The position numbers were made by a program, and so were the translations under genes. Below are positions 40,261-48,586 of a stretch of DNA of 64,000 nucleotides, piece after piece. How positions within the stretch are numbered: the stretch's first letter is position 1; each line of letters begins with the position of its first letter. The notes below the pieces were generated by a model. That model was given only the letters and a program-made list of their open reading frames with translations, did no database searches and was not told where the DNA came from. The stretch comes from Candidatus Roizmanbacteria bacterium GW2011_GWC1_37_12 (GTDB taxonomy: Bacteria > Patescibacteriota > Microgenomatia > UBA1406 > GWC2-37-13): positions 1 through 64,000 of the forward strand of contig LBST01000004.1 of NCBI GenBank assembly GCA_000991135.1, in the 5' to 3' direction.

Positions 40261-40560
40261 ATGAAAGGATTTATTGAGTTTATCAGAGAAAGGGGAATTG
40301 TTGGCTTTGCCGTTGGCTTTATCTTGGGAGGAGCAGTGACAAAGGTGGTATCTTCGTTCGTTTCCGATATTGTCAATCCTATCCTCGGGCTTCTTCTGTC
40401 AAAAACCAGGAGTCTTGAGTCAATGTATTTTCAAATCGCCGGCGCGAAAATCGCTTGGGGCCACTTTGTCAGCGTCCTCATCGACTTTGTCATCCTCTCC
40501 TTTATCATCTACTTTGCTGTTAAAGGACTAAGGTTAGAAAAGATAGACAAGAAGAAATAA
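40261..40560 (+). CDS. mscL: Large-conductance mechanosensitive channel
   Basis: 99 residues, shorter than the usual 120-140. GFIEFIRERGIVGFAVGFILGGAVTKVVSSFVSDIVNPILG is the N-terminal amphipathic helix and TM1 with the gate; HFVSVLIDFVILSFIIYFAVKGL is TM2. The periplasmic loop is short and the C-terminal helical bundle is nearly absent. MscL opens under membrane tension to release solutes. It begins directly after the stop of the GT39 gene with no spacer. Confidence 0.9.
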   Translation: MKGFIEFIRERGIVGFAVGFILGGAVTKVVSSFVSDIVNPILGLLLSKTRSLESMYFQIAGAKIAWGHFVSVLIDFVILSFIIYFAVKGLRLEKIDKKK

Positions 40561-40562
40561 TT

Positions 40563-40950
40563 TGGTGGAGATGGCGGGAGTTGAACCCGCGTCCGAGAAA
40601 ACACTCATATAGATTTTTAGTTGGGGTTAGATTATTTTTACTCTTGTTTGCCCGCTTAAATAATCAAATCGTAACAAACAGCTGATTAGGGTTGTCGACT
40701 CAAGATACAATCAGTTACTTTCAAGAGCCTTATTCCGATTGGTTTATCCCTCATATAGATTGAATCGGAAGAAATCTAAAGAGAGCCCGATTAGTTAACG
40801 TAGGCAAAGTTCATATTTGCATATGACCTAGCCAACATCGCTTCTCGGAAATCTGACAATTGCTTATCAGTTATTGTTTCCGTTTAACGCAACAGGTGCG
40901 CCCCAACGATCTATAAAAGTGCGAATTTCCCGTCGATGCCTTGCATCCCC
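40563..40950 (-). ncRNA. ssrA: tmRNA
   Basis: About 388 nt on the minus strand. The 5' end GGGGATGCAAGGCATCGACG and the 3' end with GGGTTCAACTCCCGCC, CATCTCC and ACCA form the tRNA-like part; the acceptor pairs GGGGATG with CATCTCC. The tag frame GCA AAT ATG AAC TTT GCC TAC GTT AAC TAA (near 40795-40824) encodes ANMNFAYVN, which matches the canonical AN-x-N-[YF]-A start but not the usual LAA end. tmRNA rescues stalled ribosomes with SmpB, encoded 56 nt upstream on the same strand. Confidence 0.95.
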
Positions 40951-40982
40951 CGTAAATTTTTGAAATTCAAAAATTTACGGGG
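40948..40982. repeat. Perfect 17-bp inverted repeat at the tmRNA 5' end
   Basis: Arms 40948-40964 and 40966-40982 are perfectly complementary with one central base. Three bases of one arm are the first G residues of mature tmRNA. It lies between smpB and ssrA and may be a terminator for smpB without a T tract, or a processing signal for the tmRNA leader. Confidence 0.8.
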
Positions 40983-41005
40983 TAAACCCTTTTGTCAAAG
41001 AGTTT

Positions 41006-41455
41006 CTAAACTTTAAGGTACTCCTTCGCTTCTCTCTTCTCCTGTCTCTTTATATCTCTTGCTTTTTCCAGCTTTCTCTTCTCAATTTCTTTTCTGCCTT
41101 TAACCAAAGCTATCTCAAGCTTGATTAAAGGACCCTTATTATAGCATGATTTAGGTGCTAACGTCAACCCAGCTGAAGTCATTTTCGTCCGCAGTCTTAT
41201 CAGTTCCTTTTTGTGCAAAAGAAGTTTTCTCGTTCTTTTCGGGTCATAGTTTTGGTTTCGGGCAAACTCATAGATAGGTATCTCGGCATTGATTAAATAA
41301 GCATCTCCGTCTTCCATAATCCTGACAAAAGCATCGTCGAGTTTAAACCGACCAGCACGAATAGACTTAACCTCTGGTCCAGTCAAAACTATTCCAACTT
41401 CATAGGTTTCGATTTCTCTATATTCTCGGTTAAACTTGCGATTGATGATTTTCAT
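41006..41455 (-). CDS. smpB: SsrA-binding protein SmpB
   Basis: 149 residues. NRKFNREYREIETYEVGIVLTGPEVKSIR is the OB-fold start, then AYLINAEIPIYE, then RTRKLLLHKKEL, and a basic C-terminal tail (KLEKARDIKRQEKREAKEYLK) that sits in the mRNA channel. It guides tmRNA to stalled ribosomes. ATG 41455 is chosen because TATAAT stands 8 nt upstream; the frame from 41464 adds only three residues. Confidence 0.97.
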   Translation of the reverse strand: MKIINRKFNREYREIETYEVGIVLTGPEVKSIRAGRFKLDDAFVRIMEDGDAYLINAEIPIYEFARNQNYDPKRTRKLLLHKKELIRLRTKMTSAGLTLAPKSCYNKGPLIKLEIALVKGRKEIEKRKLEKARDIKRQEKREAKEYLKV

Positions 41456-41499
41456 ATATAGCAATTATATACCATCCAATTATTGATATAATTTACCTC

Positions 41500-42363
41500 A
41501 TGCCGTTTTATGTTTATGCATGGATCGCCTGTGTGTCTTCGGCGTTAACCATCATTATCACCAAGTTAACAAGTAAACACACAATCAGAGATCCTTGGCT
41601 ATTCAACTTCATCTGGACCTTAATAATTTTTCTATTTACGATTCCTCCTGCAATATATTACCAAGCCGGACTTCCAAAAGATTGGTGGCCAATAATTATA
41701 GCTGGCATATTTGCTGCTGGTTGGAATATCCTTTATATTCAGTCAGTTTATAGAATTGACGTTTCAACTCTTTCGCCTCTTTTCAACTTTAGATTAATAT
41801 TCGCGATCATTCTCGGTTCTGTTTTATTTCAAGAACAACTGACGATTAACCAATCTATTTTCTTCATGATAATTTTGGTCGGAGGTTTGTTTATATCTAT
41901 TGACGAAAAAATGAAAATTAACTCATTTTTTAAACCTTCTATTGCTATTGGTTTACTGGCAATGCTTTCTTTGGCGTTAAACAATGCTTTTATAAAAATG
42001 GCATTAATAAAAAATGACTTATGGACAGCAAATTTGTGGATGAGTATCATTACACTCTTAATGGTGATTCCGACTGTTTTTCTTTTCAAAAAAGACATCA
42101 AAAGAGTTGACGGAAAACAAATCCTACCAGTTTTAGGAATGGGAATTTTACAAATCGTCACCAATGCCGCGGCCAATATCGCTTATAGTAAAAACCTCGG
42201 AATAACAACACTCATTATGGCCGTTCCTCTTTCCATGATTTTTACTTTTATCTTGTCAACATATGCTCCAAAACTACTTGAAAAGCACACTTTGAAAGTA
42301 TACGCAGTAAGATTCGCGGCTGCGGCTATTATGATTTTTAGTGCGATACAACTATCGCGATAA
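41500..42363 (+). CDS. EamA/DMT-family transporter
   Basis: 287 residues, about ten helices in two repeats, as in the drug/metabolite transporter superfamily. VYRIDVSTLSPLFNFRLIFAIILGSVLF closes the first repeat and YSKNLGITTLIMAVPLSMIFTFILS the second. These carry amino acids, nucleotides or other metabolites. TATAAT 7 nt before ATG. It is divergent to smpB with a gap of 44 bp. Confidence 0.88.
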   Translation: MPFYVYAWIACVSSALTIIITKLTSKHTIRDPWLFNFIWTLIIFLFTIPPAIYYQAGLPKDWWPIIIAGIFAAGWNILYIQSVYRIDVSTLSPLFNFRLIFAIILGSVLFQEQLTINQSIFFMIILVGGLFISIDEKMKINSFFKPSIAIGLLAMLSLALNNAFIKMALIKNDLWTANLWMSIITLLMVIPTVFLFKKDIKRVDGKQILPVLGMGILQIVTNAAANIAYSKNLGITTLIMAVPLSMIFTFILSTYAPKLLEKHTLKVYAVRFAAAAIMIFSAIQLSR

Positions 42364-42390
42364 TTATTAAAAAGTAATATAATATAAGTG

Positions 42391-42690
42391 ATGGCTGTTT
42401 TCGAAAAGTACTACGTTTACACAATTCTTTCTTTGAGGGATTTTGATTTATATACTGGAATTACAAACAATTTGAAAACGCGAATCGAAGAGCACATGAG
42501 AGGGATTGTCTCTTCGACAAAGATCAGAATTCCTTTTAAGCTCATTCACTATGAATATTTCATTAATCTTGAAGATGCCAGAAAGAGGGAAATGTATCTC
42601 AAATCAGCAAGAGGCAAGGCGGAACTTAAAGATTCATTAAAGAGAACTCTCGCAAGCAAAACCTATATGCCATATAGGATATCGAGATAA
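42391..42690 (+). CDS. GIY-YIG domain endonuclease-like protein
   Basis: 99 residues. YYVYTILSLRDFDLYTGITNNLKTRIEEHMRG carries the GIY-YIG motif in the form YVY..YTG and the catalytic Arg, HYEYFINLEDARKREMYLKSARGKAEL the Glu. Single-domain members of the UPF0213/YhbQ type probably act on DNA. TATAAT is 7 nt before ATG 42391. CCTATATGCCATATAGG near the 3' end is a palindrome within the coding part. Confidence 0.88.
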   Translation: MAVFEKYYVYTILSLRDFDLYTGITNNLKTRIEEHMRGIVSSTKIRIPFKLIHYEYFINLEDARKREMYLKSARGKAELKDSLKRTLASKTYMPYRISR

Positions 42691-42726
42691 ACTTGACGAA
42701 CTTGAAAAACTTGATACACTGAAATT

Positions 42727-42936
42727 ATGGAACATAAAATCAACCGCTATATCAAGGGCCACATGATGACGATGATGATCGCGGTTTTGACCGGCTTCTT
42801 GATTTTGTTTCTCGGTGAGTTCTTACTCTACCGAAAAATTATGGTTTTAAACCAGATGGTTTCGGAAGGCCTGATACAGATAAAAGAGGTCACAAACCCT
42901 TCTCCTTTGCCAACCGTAGCGATGATGAAGAAATAA
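42727..42936 (+). CDS. Small single-pass membrane protein
   Basis: 69 residues with one transmembrane helix (residues 15-35) and a short tail with a Pro-rich end. No domain. It is followed after 3 nt by the hydrolase gene, so the two are probably cotranscribed. Confidence 0.55.
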   Translation: MEHKINRYIKGHMMTMMIAVLTGFLILFLGEFLLYRKIMVLNQMVSEGLIQIKEVTNPSPLPTVAMMKK

Positions 42937-42939
42937 ACC

Positions 42940-43686
42940 ATGGAAGAAAAAATATTTTTTCAAGACTCAAACGGCAATAATCTTTGTGGCATCTTATCAA
43001 ATCCTACTAGTAATAAAAATAAACCTGTCATTATTCTTATCCATGGGTTCAATAGCGGAAAAGATAGCTCTACTAATACAACTTTACTTGAGAGATTAAA
43101 CAAAATAAATATCTCTTCATTTCGTATTGATTTATTTGCTCATGGAGAGAGCGACGGAAGTTTCGAAAATCTGACCCAGTCTGAAGCAGTCGACGACGTA
43201 TTACAAGCAATCAAGTTTCTAAAAGGTTTGGGTTATGAAAAAATTGGCCTGGAAGGATCTAGTTTTGGAGGCTTGGCCTCAATAATGGCTGCTTCGCAGT
43301 CATTTGATATCTGTCTTCTTGCTTTAAAATGCCCTGTCTCAAGTTATTTAGAATTTAAAAAGTATGCTAATCCTGGGTTAATTGAAGAGTGGAAAAAACA
43401 AGGTTATAACTATCGAGAAAACAAAAAACTAAAATACGCTTTTTATGAAGATGTAAAAAACAATATTGCTTACGACGTTGCTAGTAAAATCAAAGTTCCG
43501 ACCTTAATCGTTCACGGCGACGCTGACGCCGAAGTCCCAATAGAGCAGAGTATAAAACTTGCTAAATTAATTCCAAACTGTCAACTAAAAATCATCAAGG
43601 GCGCGGGTCATCGTTTCCAAGAAGGAAACACAAAGGAAGAGATGTTAAACGTAATCACTGATTTTATCATTGAAAAATCAAAGTAA
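42940..43686 (+). CDS. Alpha/beta hydrolase (serine aminopeptidase S33-like)
   Basis: 248 residues. IILIHGFNSGKDSSTNTTLLERL (oxyanion loop), FAHGESDGSF, GLEGSSFGGLASIMAA (nucleophile elbow G-S-S-F-G, near residue 110), VHGDADAEVPIEQS (Asp) and GAGHRFQEG (His) make a complete triad. The group includes monoacylglycerol lipase-like esterases. Cytoplasmic, as no signal is seen. Confidence 0.9.
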   Translation: MEEKIFFQDSNGNNLCGILSNPTSNKNKPVIILIHGFNSGKDSSTNTTLLERLNKINISSFRIDLFAHGESDGSFENLTQSEAVDDVLQAIKFLKGLGYEKIGLEGSSFGGLASIMAASQSFDICLLALKCPVSSYLEFKKYANPGLIEEWKKQGYNYRENKKLKYAFYEDVKNNIAYDVASKIKVPTLIVHGDADAEVPIEQSIKLAKLIPNCQLKIIKGAGHRFQEGNTKEEMLNVITDFIIEKSK

Positions 43687-43705
43687 AGGGTATAAATTAA
43701 GTTAT

Positions 43706-44452
43706 ATGGAAAAATCTAATAATTTCCTAAAAAACTTTTTCACTGTAATAGTTGTTTCTCTTGCGGCACTTTATTTAATTAAAGTATTTAATATCTCTTA
43801 TCCTCTAACAATCGTCAATACCACCCAGACGACAGAGCTCGCGGTTGTGGGCGAGGGTAAAGTCGAGGTAACGCCTGATACCGCCTATGTTGATGCGGGA
43901 ATTACCGTTGATAATCGAGGAACAGTCAAAGAAGTCCAAGACACAATTAATACTATCAACAACAAAATCATCAATGCTTTGAGAGATATGGGGATCGAAA
44001 AAGCCGACATTAAGACTTCAAACTACTCTGTTTATCCAAACTATAAATATGAGAACAATGTAAATTCCATTAACGGGTATAACGGCAACGCGACTGTCGA
44101 GGTAAAAGTCAGGGATACACAGATTGTTTCCCAGGTGATAACTGCTGTTACTGAAGCTGGCGCAAACCAGATCCAAGGAGTCAATTTTTCAATCGACAAA
44201 CCAGAAGCCTACCGCGAACAGGCTCGGGACATGGCAATAAAAAACGCCAAAGACCAGGCAAAAAAAATAGCAAAAAATCTCGGGATAAAACTTGGAAAAG
44301 TTACCAATATCGTCGAGTCTTCACCAGACTCTCCACCGGTCCTTTATGACCGAGCTTATGCTGTCGAAGGCATTGGCGGTGGCGAACCGACTGTTGAAGG
44401 AGGCACACAAACTGTCAGTTCTGTCGTAACACTATACTTCGAAAAGAAATGA
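43706..44452 (+). CDS. SIMPL-domain (DUF541) exported protein
   Basis: 248 residues. A signal anchor (residues 6-26) is followed by ELAVVGEGKVEVTPDTAYVDAGITVDN, the typical SIMPL start, and NAKDQAKKIAKNLGIKLGKV with a final beta strand. SIMPL proteins are periplasmic or outer-face proteins of poorly known, oxidative-stress-related role. ATG 43706 is chosen at the anchor, with TATAAA 9 nt upstream. Stop overlaps a hairpin repeat shared with 32966-33054. Confidence 0.88.
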   Translation: MEKSNNFLKNFFTVIVVSLAALYLIKVFNISYPLTIVNTTQTTELAVVGEGKVEVTPDTAYVDAGITVDNRGTVKEVQDTINTINNKIINALRDMGIEKADIKTSNYSVYPNYKYENNVNSINGYNGNATVEVKVRDTQIVSQVITAVTEAGANQIQGVNFSIDKPEAYREQARDMAIKNAKDQAKKIAKNLGIKLGKVTNIVESSPDSPPVLYDRAYAVEGIGGGEPTVEGGTQTVSSVVTLYFEKK

Positions 44453-44478
44453 CGAGGCAATTACGTTGCTTAGTCATT
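44448..44478. repeat. Short hairpin between convergent genes
   Basis: AATGAC and GTCATT arms with GGCAA/TTGC inside: AATGACGAGGCAATTACG then TTGCTTAGTCATT. It fills the whole gap between the SIMPL and GH39 stops and is a trimmed copy of hairpin 2 at 32966-33054. It may serve as a bidirectional terminator. Confidence 0.65.
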
Positions 44479-44479
44479 A

Positions 44480-45901
44480 TTAATTTGTTTTGACTAATTC
44501 GATCGTCACAATAGAATTAGCCGGCATAATAATCGCTTTGTCTCCTGTTAAACTGATTTCTCCGTTAACTGCTTCAACATTAAGATCAACTGTTTTTTGC
44601 CCGTTAAGGAAAGTTTTTGTCAAACTATGTTTTCCAGGAAGTAAGTTTCTAAAAACTACCGGTACGGCTTCAGTATTTCGCCCAGTTTCATCATAGTTAG
44701 TCAAAATCAAACTGATTTTATCGTCGCTCACACTGGCTAGAGCCGTCACATAAGTCCCTTCGCCGTCGACGATGATTTGATTGCCGTTTAAAGTATTTAA
44801 CATCTGTAATGCATACCAGCGGGGTTTTTTACTACCATCGTAGTTTAAGATCCCCCAAGATAAAGCCGGGCCGTCTTTGACTTCAAATAAAAAGGCAGAC
44901 TCGATATTAGCATTGATAAAATTTCGAATTGAGGCTAGAGTATGAGCTGCGCCGACCTCGGTATCGGCGATCGGGTTTTTTTCCGAGTCATAACCCCATT
45001 CGCTAATAATTCTTGGAAGATTTTCAAACCTGTCGTAGCGAGGACTTTCTGCCAACCACTTATTAAGATTGATGATGTCTTGAGTATAGTCGTCGGTCTT
45101 TTTTGAGTAGTGATGCCAACTGATGAAATCTATTTTTAAATTATTGACAGCTACATAATCCAAAAACTTTTGGATCCAGTTTTTGTAAAGGGCAGTCGTC
45201 ACCGGGCCGCCCAACTTATACGGGAAAATGTCCTCGGCTTTTTCCGCTCCTTTAGCAGAATAAAAATAAAGTTCTGAATAGCTTTTGTCACCCAAATACT
45301 TCCATTTACCAAACGATTCTAAATCAGGCTCATTCCAAACTTCATAGTAAATATCGGTCCGCCAAAAATCGTCTAAACCACCGCAGGGCAAGGTTGTTTG
45401 TCGACCGCTGTAGCGCTCGACTGTTTTTTGAACCAATAGACTCCATTCGTCCCAGCTTTTCGGCTTACCGATGAGAGAGCCGTCGTCAGACATCGTCGGA
45501 GGCATATAGCCTAAGGAAAAGAATGGTTTTGCTCCGGTGTGGTAGATATCACAAACTGTCTGATCGAGTTTGTCAAAGTTAAAACTCAAATTGCCTGATC
45601 CGTCACGAGTTACTACGTCATAAAAATCATAGATGTGATCGATCCTGATGAAGCGAGGATAGAGCTCGGAGACTTGGGAAATGACATTTTCAAACATCCT
45701 GACTCCTGATTCTTCTCCTCCTTGTGCCAGGGCTTTCCAGCGGTCTGGAAACGGCCCGGAAGTTTTTGCTACGTCAACGACAATATTGGCTTTAATTGCC
45801 GCCGCTCGGGATAAATACTGGAAAGAAAAAAACAAAAACGGAAAAGCCAAAAGAGTTAAAACAAAGTAGAGAGTTAGTTTAAACTTTAATCTTTTTTTCA
45901 T
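44480..45901 (-). CDS. Exported GH39-like glycoside hydrolase
   Basis: 473 residues. An N-terminal anchor (residues 8-33) is followed by a TIM-barrel: YPRFIRIDHIYDFYDV, then IYYEVWNEPDLESFGKW with the acid/base Glu (about residue 173) and RIISEWGYDSEKNP with the nucleophile Glu (about residue 291). A C-terminal beta domain follows. GH39 covers beta-xylosidases and iduronidases. The enzyme would act outside the cell, perhaps on host or environmental glycans. Confidence 0.85.
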   Translation of the reverse strand: MKKRLKFKLTLYFVLTLLAFPFLFFSFQYLSRAAAIKANIVVDVAKTSGPFPDRWKALAQGGEESGVRMFENVISQVSELYPRFIRIDHIYDFYDVVTRDGSGNLSFNFDKLDQTVCDIYHTGAKPFFSLGYMPPTMSDDGSLIGKPKSWDEWSLLVQKTVERYSGRQTTLPCGGLDDFWRTDIYYEVWNEPDLESFGKWKYLGDKSYSELYFYSAKGAEKAEDIFPYKLGGPVTTALYKNWIQKFLDYVAVNNLKIDFISWHHYSKKTDDYTQDIINLNKWLAESPRYDRFENLPRIISEWGYDSEKNPIADTEVGAAHTLASIRNFINANIESAFLFEVKDGPALSWGILNYDGSKKPRWYALQMLNTLNGNQIIVDGEGTYVTALASVSDDKISLILTNYDETGRNTEAVPVVFRNLLPGKHSLTKTFLNGQKTVDLNVEAVNGEISLTGDKAIIMPANSIVTIELVKTN

Positions 45902-45902
45902 T

Positions 45903-46172
45903 TTAGTTTTTTAACTTTCTATAGACATCTTTCCGAAAGCCGATCTTTCTTATGATAATTCTTTTTAACTCATGATCAATATAGAATAAAACCCGTATTT
46001 TCCCTGTTTTCATTCTATACAGATCACTTTTTCCTGACATTTTCTTGATATTAAGAGAGTCTGGAAAAGGAAAAGTAAGTTGTCTGATTTTAAGGATTGT
46101 CTGTCTCCTTTCTCTTTCTTCTAGTTTTTCTAGATCATCTTTTGAAAATAAAGAGTAAAACCGCTTATACAT
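45903..46172 (-). CDS. RelE-family toxin (pair 2)
   Basis: 89 residues: FSKDDLEKLEERERRQTILKIRQL, then DLYRMKTGKIRVLFYIDHELKRIIIRKIGFR, with the RelE core Arg residues. Overlap with the upstream antitoxin gene is 8 nt, the usual arrangement for a toxin-antitoxin operon. Likely an mRNA interferase acting at the ribosome. Confidence 0.85.
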   Translation of the reverse strand: MYKRFYSLFSKDDLEKLEERERRQTILKIRQLTFPFPDSLNIKKMSGKSDLYRMKTGKIRVLFYIDHELKRIIIRKIGFRKDVYRKLKN

Positions 46173-46431
46173 ATTCTTTTATTATATCTTCTTCGGGAAT
46201 CAGTTTGCCAATCGGTTCTTTTTCTAGTTTTCTCGCTTCAATCTCATCAAAATAATCTTCAAGAAGATCTTGAATTCGAGAAAATTCTTCGATATCCATC
46301 ATGACTGCTTTAGGCTCGCTTCTATGGAAAATATAGGCAATTCCGTTCTTTTTCACCAGATCAAGAAGGCCTAAAGCATCCTCTCTCATATCAGTAATGG
46401 TTTTGACGTTCTTTGATGTTGGAATTAACAT
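46165..46431 (-). CDS. Phd/YefM-family antitoxin (pair 2)
   Basis: 88 residues. VKTITDMREDALGLLDLVKKNGIAYIFHRSEPKAVMMDIEEF is the Phd/YefM DNA-binding domain, and the acidic C-terminal half should bind and block the toxin. A promoter with a palindrome in its spacer lies directly upstream, which suggests autorepression. Confidence 0.88.
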   Translation of the reverse strand: MLIPTSKNVKTITDMREDALGLLDLVKKNGIAYIFHRSEPKAVMMDIEEFSRIQDLLEDYFDEIEARKLEKEPIGKLIPEEDIIKEYV

Positions 46432-46466
46432 AAGACTATTCTATAGATTAATCTAAGGTTTGTCAA
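46432..46466 (-). promoter_or_regulatory. Leaderless promoter and operator of pair 2
   Basis: Minus strand: TTGACA (46461-46466), 17-bp spacer, TAGAAT (46438-46443), 6 nt, ATG 46431. The perfect 12-bp palindrome TAGATTAATCTA (46444-46455) fills the spacer next to the -10 box and is a likely antitoxin operator. Confidence 0.8.
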
Positions 46467-46470
46467 GGGA

Positions 46471-46758
46471 TTACTTCCATCCGTACATGCGCTTGAACAT
46501 TTTGGTTATTGCTTCGGATTCTTCTGGAGAATAAAGATATAAAACCTTATAGTTTCCTTTTATCTTTCCATCGATTCTTTCCTGTTTTGTAACTTTTATT
46601 TCTCCAACCGCTGTCCAGTCTTTTTTTACCAACCAGATTGGGATATCATCGAAATAGACTCGACTGCCTTCATTATTAAATGAGTATTCTCCACCAACTT
46701 TAATAGTATTTGGAACATCAACCCTAACAATTGAGTTAAACTCTACTTTAAATCCCAT
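46471..46758 (-). CDS. DUF2584-like small protein
   Basis: 95 residues. MGFKVEFNSIVRV at the start, YFDDIPIWLVKKDWTAVGEIKVTK in the middle and KGNYKVLYLYS resemble the DUF2584 family known from Bacillus, a single small beta domain without known function. No membrane part. It lies 12 nt downstream of the dehydrogenase-like gene on the same strand. Confidence 0.6.
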   Translation of the reverse strand: MGFKVEFNSIVRVDVPNTIKVGGEYSFNNEGSRVYFDDIPIWLVKKDWTAVGEIKVTKQERIDGKIKGNYKVLYLYSPEESEAITKMFKRMYGWK

Positions 46759-46770
46759 AATTATATTAAT

Positions 46771-47697
46771 CTAAATATTTAAATTAACCAAGTTTTTCGG
46801 TATTCCTTTAATACATGAAATTATCGTATCCGTCCATTCTTGAATGTTCTTATCAAGCGACTGCTTTGAATACCAAGCAAGCGGAGGAGTAACAAATACG
46901 TTACCTTCGAGTCGTTCCTTTTTTCCTTCAAAGTTTTCAAATGCCAGTCCTGCCAATTGATTTTTCTTAACCCGCTCCAAAAGATATTGTTTGTCCCAGA
47001 CTTTATCACTAATTAGTCCTACAAAATATGCGTCATTTTTAATAATTTCAAGCTTTTTCCTATCTAAGAATCCTTCCGTTTCCTTTGTTGCTGCAACAAG
47101 CGGAATAACCACATCAGAACTTGATAACAACTTTTCTAAAGAACAATTCTCAAAACGGAAATCTCTTTTTTTTCTTGACCAGTAAACAACTTTCATCCCC
47201 ATTCCTTTAACTAATTCTGCAACACGACTTCCAATGTCTCCTAAACCAATTATTCCAACCTGCTTTCCTAACAAATCATCAGCTAGTACTTTCTTAGAAA
47301 AATCGTATTTATAATTTACCTGTGCTGGCAGACGCTTAGAAAGAACAAGTAACATCATGATGACTTGCTCGGATACCGCCTCACTCGCGTAGTGGGGAAC
47401 ATTAGTCACTTTTATCCCTGCCCTTGAGCATTTTTCAAGATCTAAAAACTCATGACTCGTAGTTACAAGACAAAGATATTTTACGTTCTTTAGTTTTAAA
47501 TATAAATCTTTAGGAAAATTCCAGCCGAGAGGTGCAGGAGACAAAGCAAGAATTTTTTCTTCATCGTCAAAAAGTTCTTTTACTAAATACGGGTTGGTCT
47601 TATTACTATCGATCCATTCTACTTTAGAATATTTTTGTAATTGCAAAAGTCTCTTATTATCGAATTCTTCTTTTTGACAAATCAGTATTATTTTCAT
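46771..47697 (-). CDS. D-2-hydroxyacid dehydrogenase homologue with lost catalytic residues
   Basis: 308 residues with the fold of NAD-dependent D-2-hydroxyacid dehydrogenases. The NAD site GKQVGIIGLGDIGSRVAELV (about residue 140) is intact. However, the catalytic Arg loop, normally N-x-x-R, reads VGLISDKVWD, and the catalytic His motif, normally T-P-H-x-A, reads VTPPLAWYS. The family Glu region is LAFENFEGK. So it binds NAD but probably lacks the normal reaction, or does another one. It is part of a minus-strand run with two transporters and a kinase-like gene. Confidence 0.85.
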   Translation of the reverse strand: MKIILICQKEEFDNKRLLQLQKYSKVEWIDSNKTNPYLVKELFDDEEKILALSPAPLGWNFPKDLYLKLKNVKYLCLVTTSHEFLDLEKCSRAGIKVTNVPHYASEAVSEQVIMMLLVLSKRLPAQVNYKYDFSKKVLADDLLGKQVGIIGLGDIGSRVAELVKGMGMKVVYWSRKKRDFRFENCSLEKLLSSSDVVIPLVAATKETEGFLDRKKLEIIKNDAYFVGLISDKVWDKQYLLERVKKNQLAGLAFENFEGKKERLEGNVFVTPPLAWYSKQSLDKNIQEWTDTIISCIKGIPKNLVNLNI

Positions 47698-47707
47698 TCT
47701 TACAACA

Positions 47708-48586
47708 TTATTTTAACTTATTCATCTGAATTACGCTAAATAAAATTAGAATTCCGCCGATCGCGTCTTTAAGCGTAGGAATTTCTCGGAAGAAGAAAAA
47801 ACCAAATAAAATCGCAAAAAACATTTCTAGAGTTAGGATGTTACTGGCAACAGACGTCTGGATTTTTTCAAAACCATAGTTTGTCAAAAACATCAAAGCA
47901 ATATTGATAAAACCAGCCAATATGACAGTAATAATAGAACTCAGATTCCAATTGGCCAAGGGCAATCCTTCGCCAAAACCAAGAGAAGTGACAAACACAA
48001 AAATAAAGCCAAAAATTAACATGATCTGGGTGATTTCATTGTTGTTTAGAAGCTTTGTCTGGTATCTCCTTTGAATAATTGCCAACGATACAAAGATAAC
48101 AGATATAAAAGCGATTATCTCTCCTGTTCCCCAGACAAAAACTGAAGAAAAATCCTTGATAGAAATTATCATCACTCCCAAAAACGCTAAGAAAATATAG
48201 AGTATTTTTTTGAAAGTGATTTTTTCCTTTAAAATCAAAAATCCCAGTATGGCCGTCATTGGTATCGAACCGATAAAAGAGAGAGTGCTAATCTTTATCA
48301 TCAAGGCAGCTTTGGTAAATAAACCAACTCCGATAAGATAATAAAAAAACGACCTGAAGATAAGCAGTCCCCATTCTCTCAAAGATATTTTCTTTAATTT
48401 TGAAAAATTAAGGTTCTTTCTAAATACAAAAAATCCTAAGATAGAAGCAGATAAAAGCCTGATATACAACTGTTGGAATATGGCAAAACTCAAGGCCAAA
48501 TAACGAACAAATATTCCTAGAGAAGCATAAACAACAGCCAAAGCAATCAACGAAAGTATTCCTTTTTGTTTTTCTGAAAGATTCAT
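47708..48586 (-). CDS. EamA/DMT-family transporter
   Basis: 292 residues, ten helices. SIPMTAILGFLILKEKITFKKILYIFLAFLGVMII ends the first EamA repeat, and LEMFFAILFGFFFFREIPTLKDAIGGILILFSV the second. It overlaps the next upstream gene by ATGA (48583-48586), so both are translationally coupled. It likely exports or imports the small molecule handled by this cluster. Confidence 0.88.
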   Translation of the reverse strand: MNLSEKQKGILSLIALAVVYASLGIFVRYLALSFAIFQQLYIRLLSASILGFFVFRKNLNFSKLKKISLREWGLLIFRSFFYYLIGVGLFTKAALMIKISTLSFIGSIPMTAILGFLILKEKITFKKILYIFLAFLGVMIISIKDFSSVFVWGTGEIIAFISVIFVSLAIIQRRYQTKLLNNNEITQIMLIFGFIFVFVTSLGFGEGLPLANWNLSSIITVILAGFINIALMFLTNYGFEKIQTSVASNILTLEMFFAILFGFFFFREIPTLKDAIGGILILFSVIQMNKLK

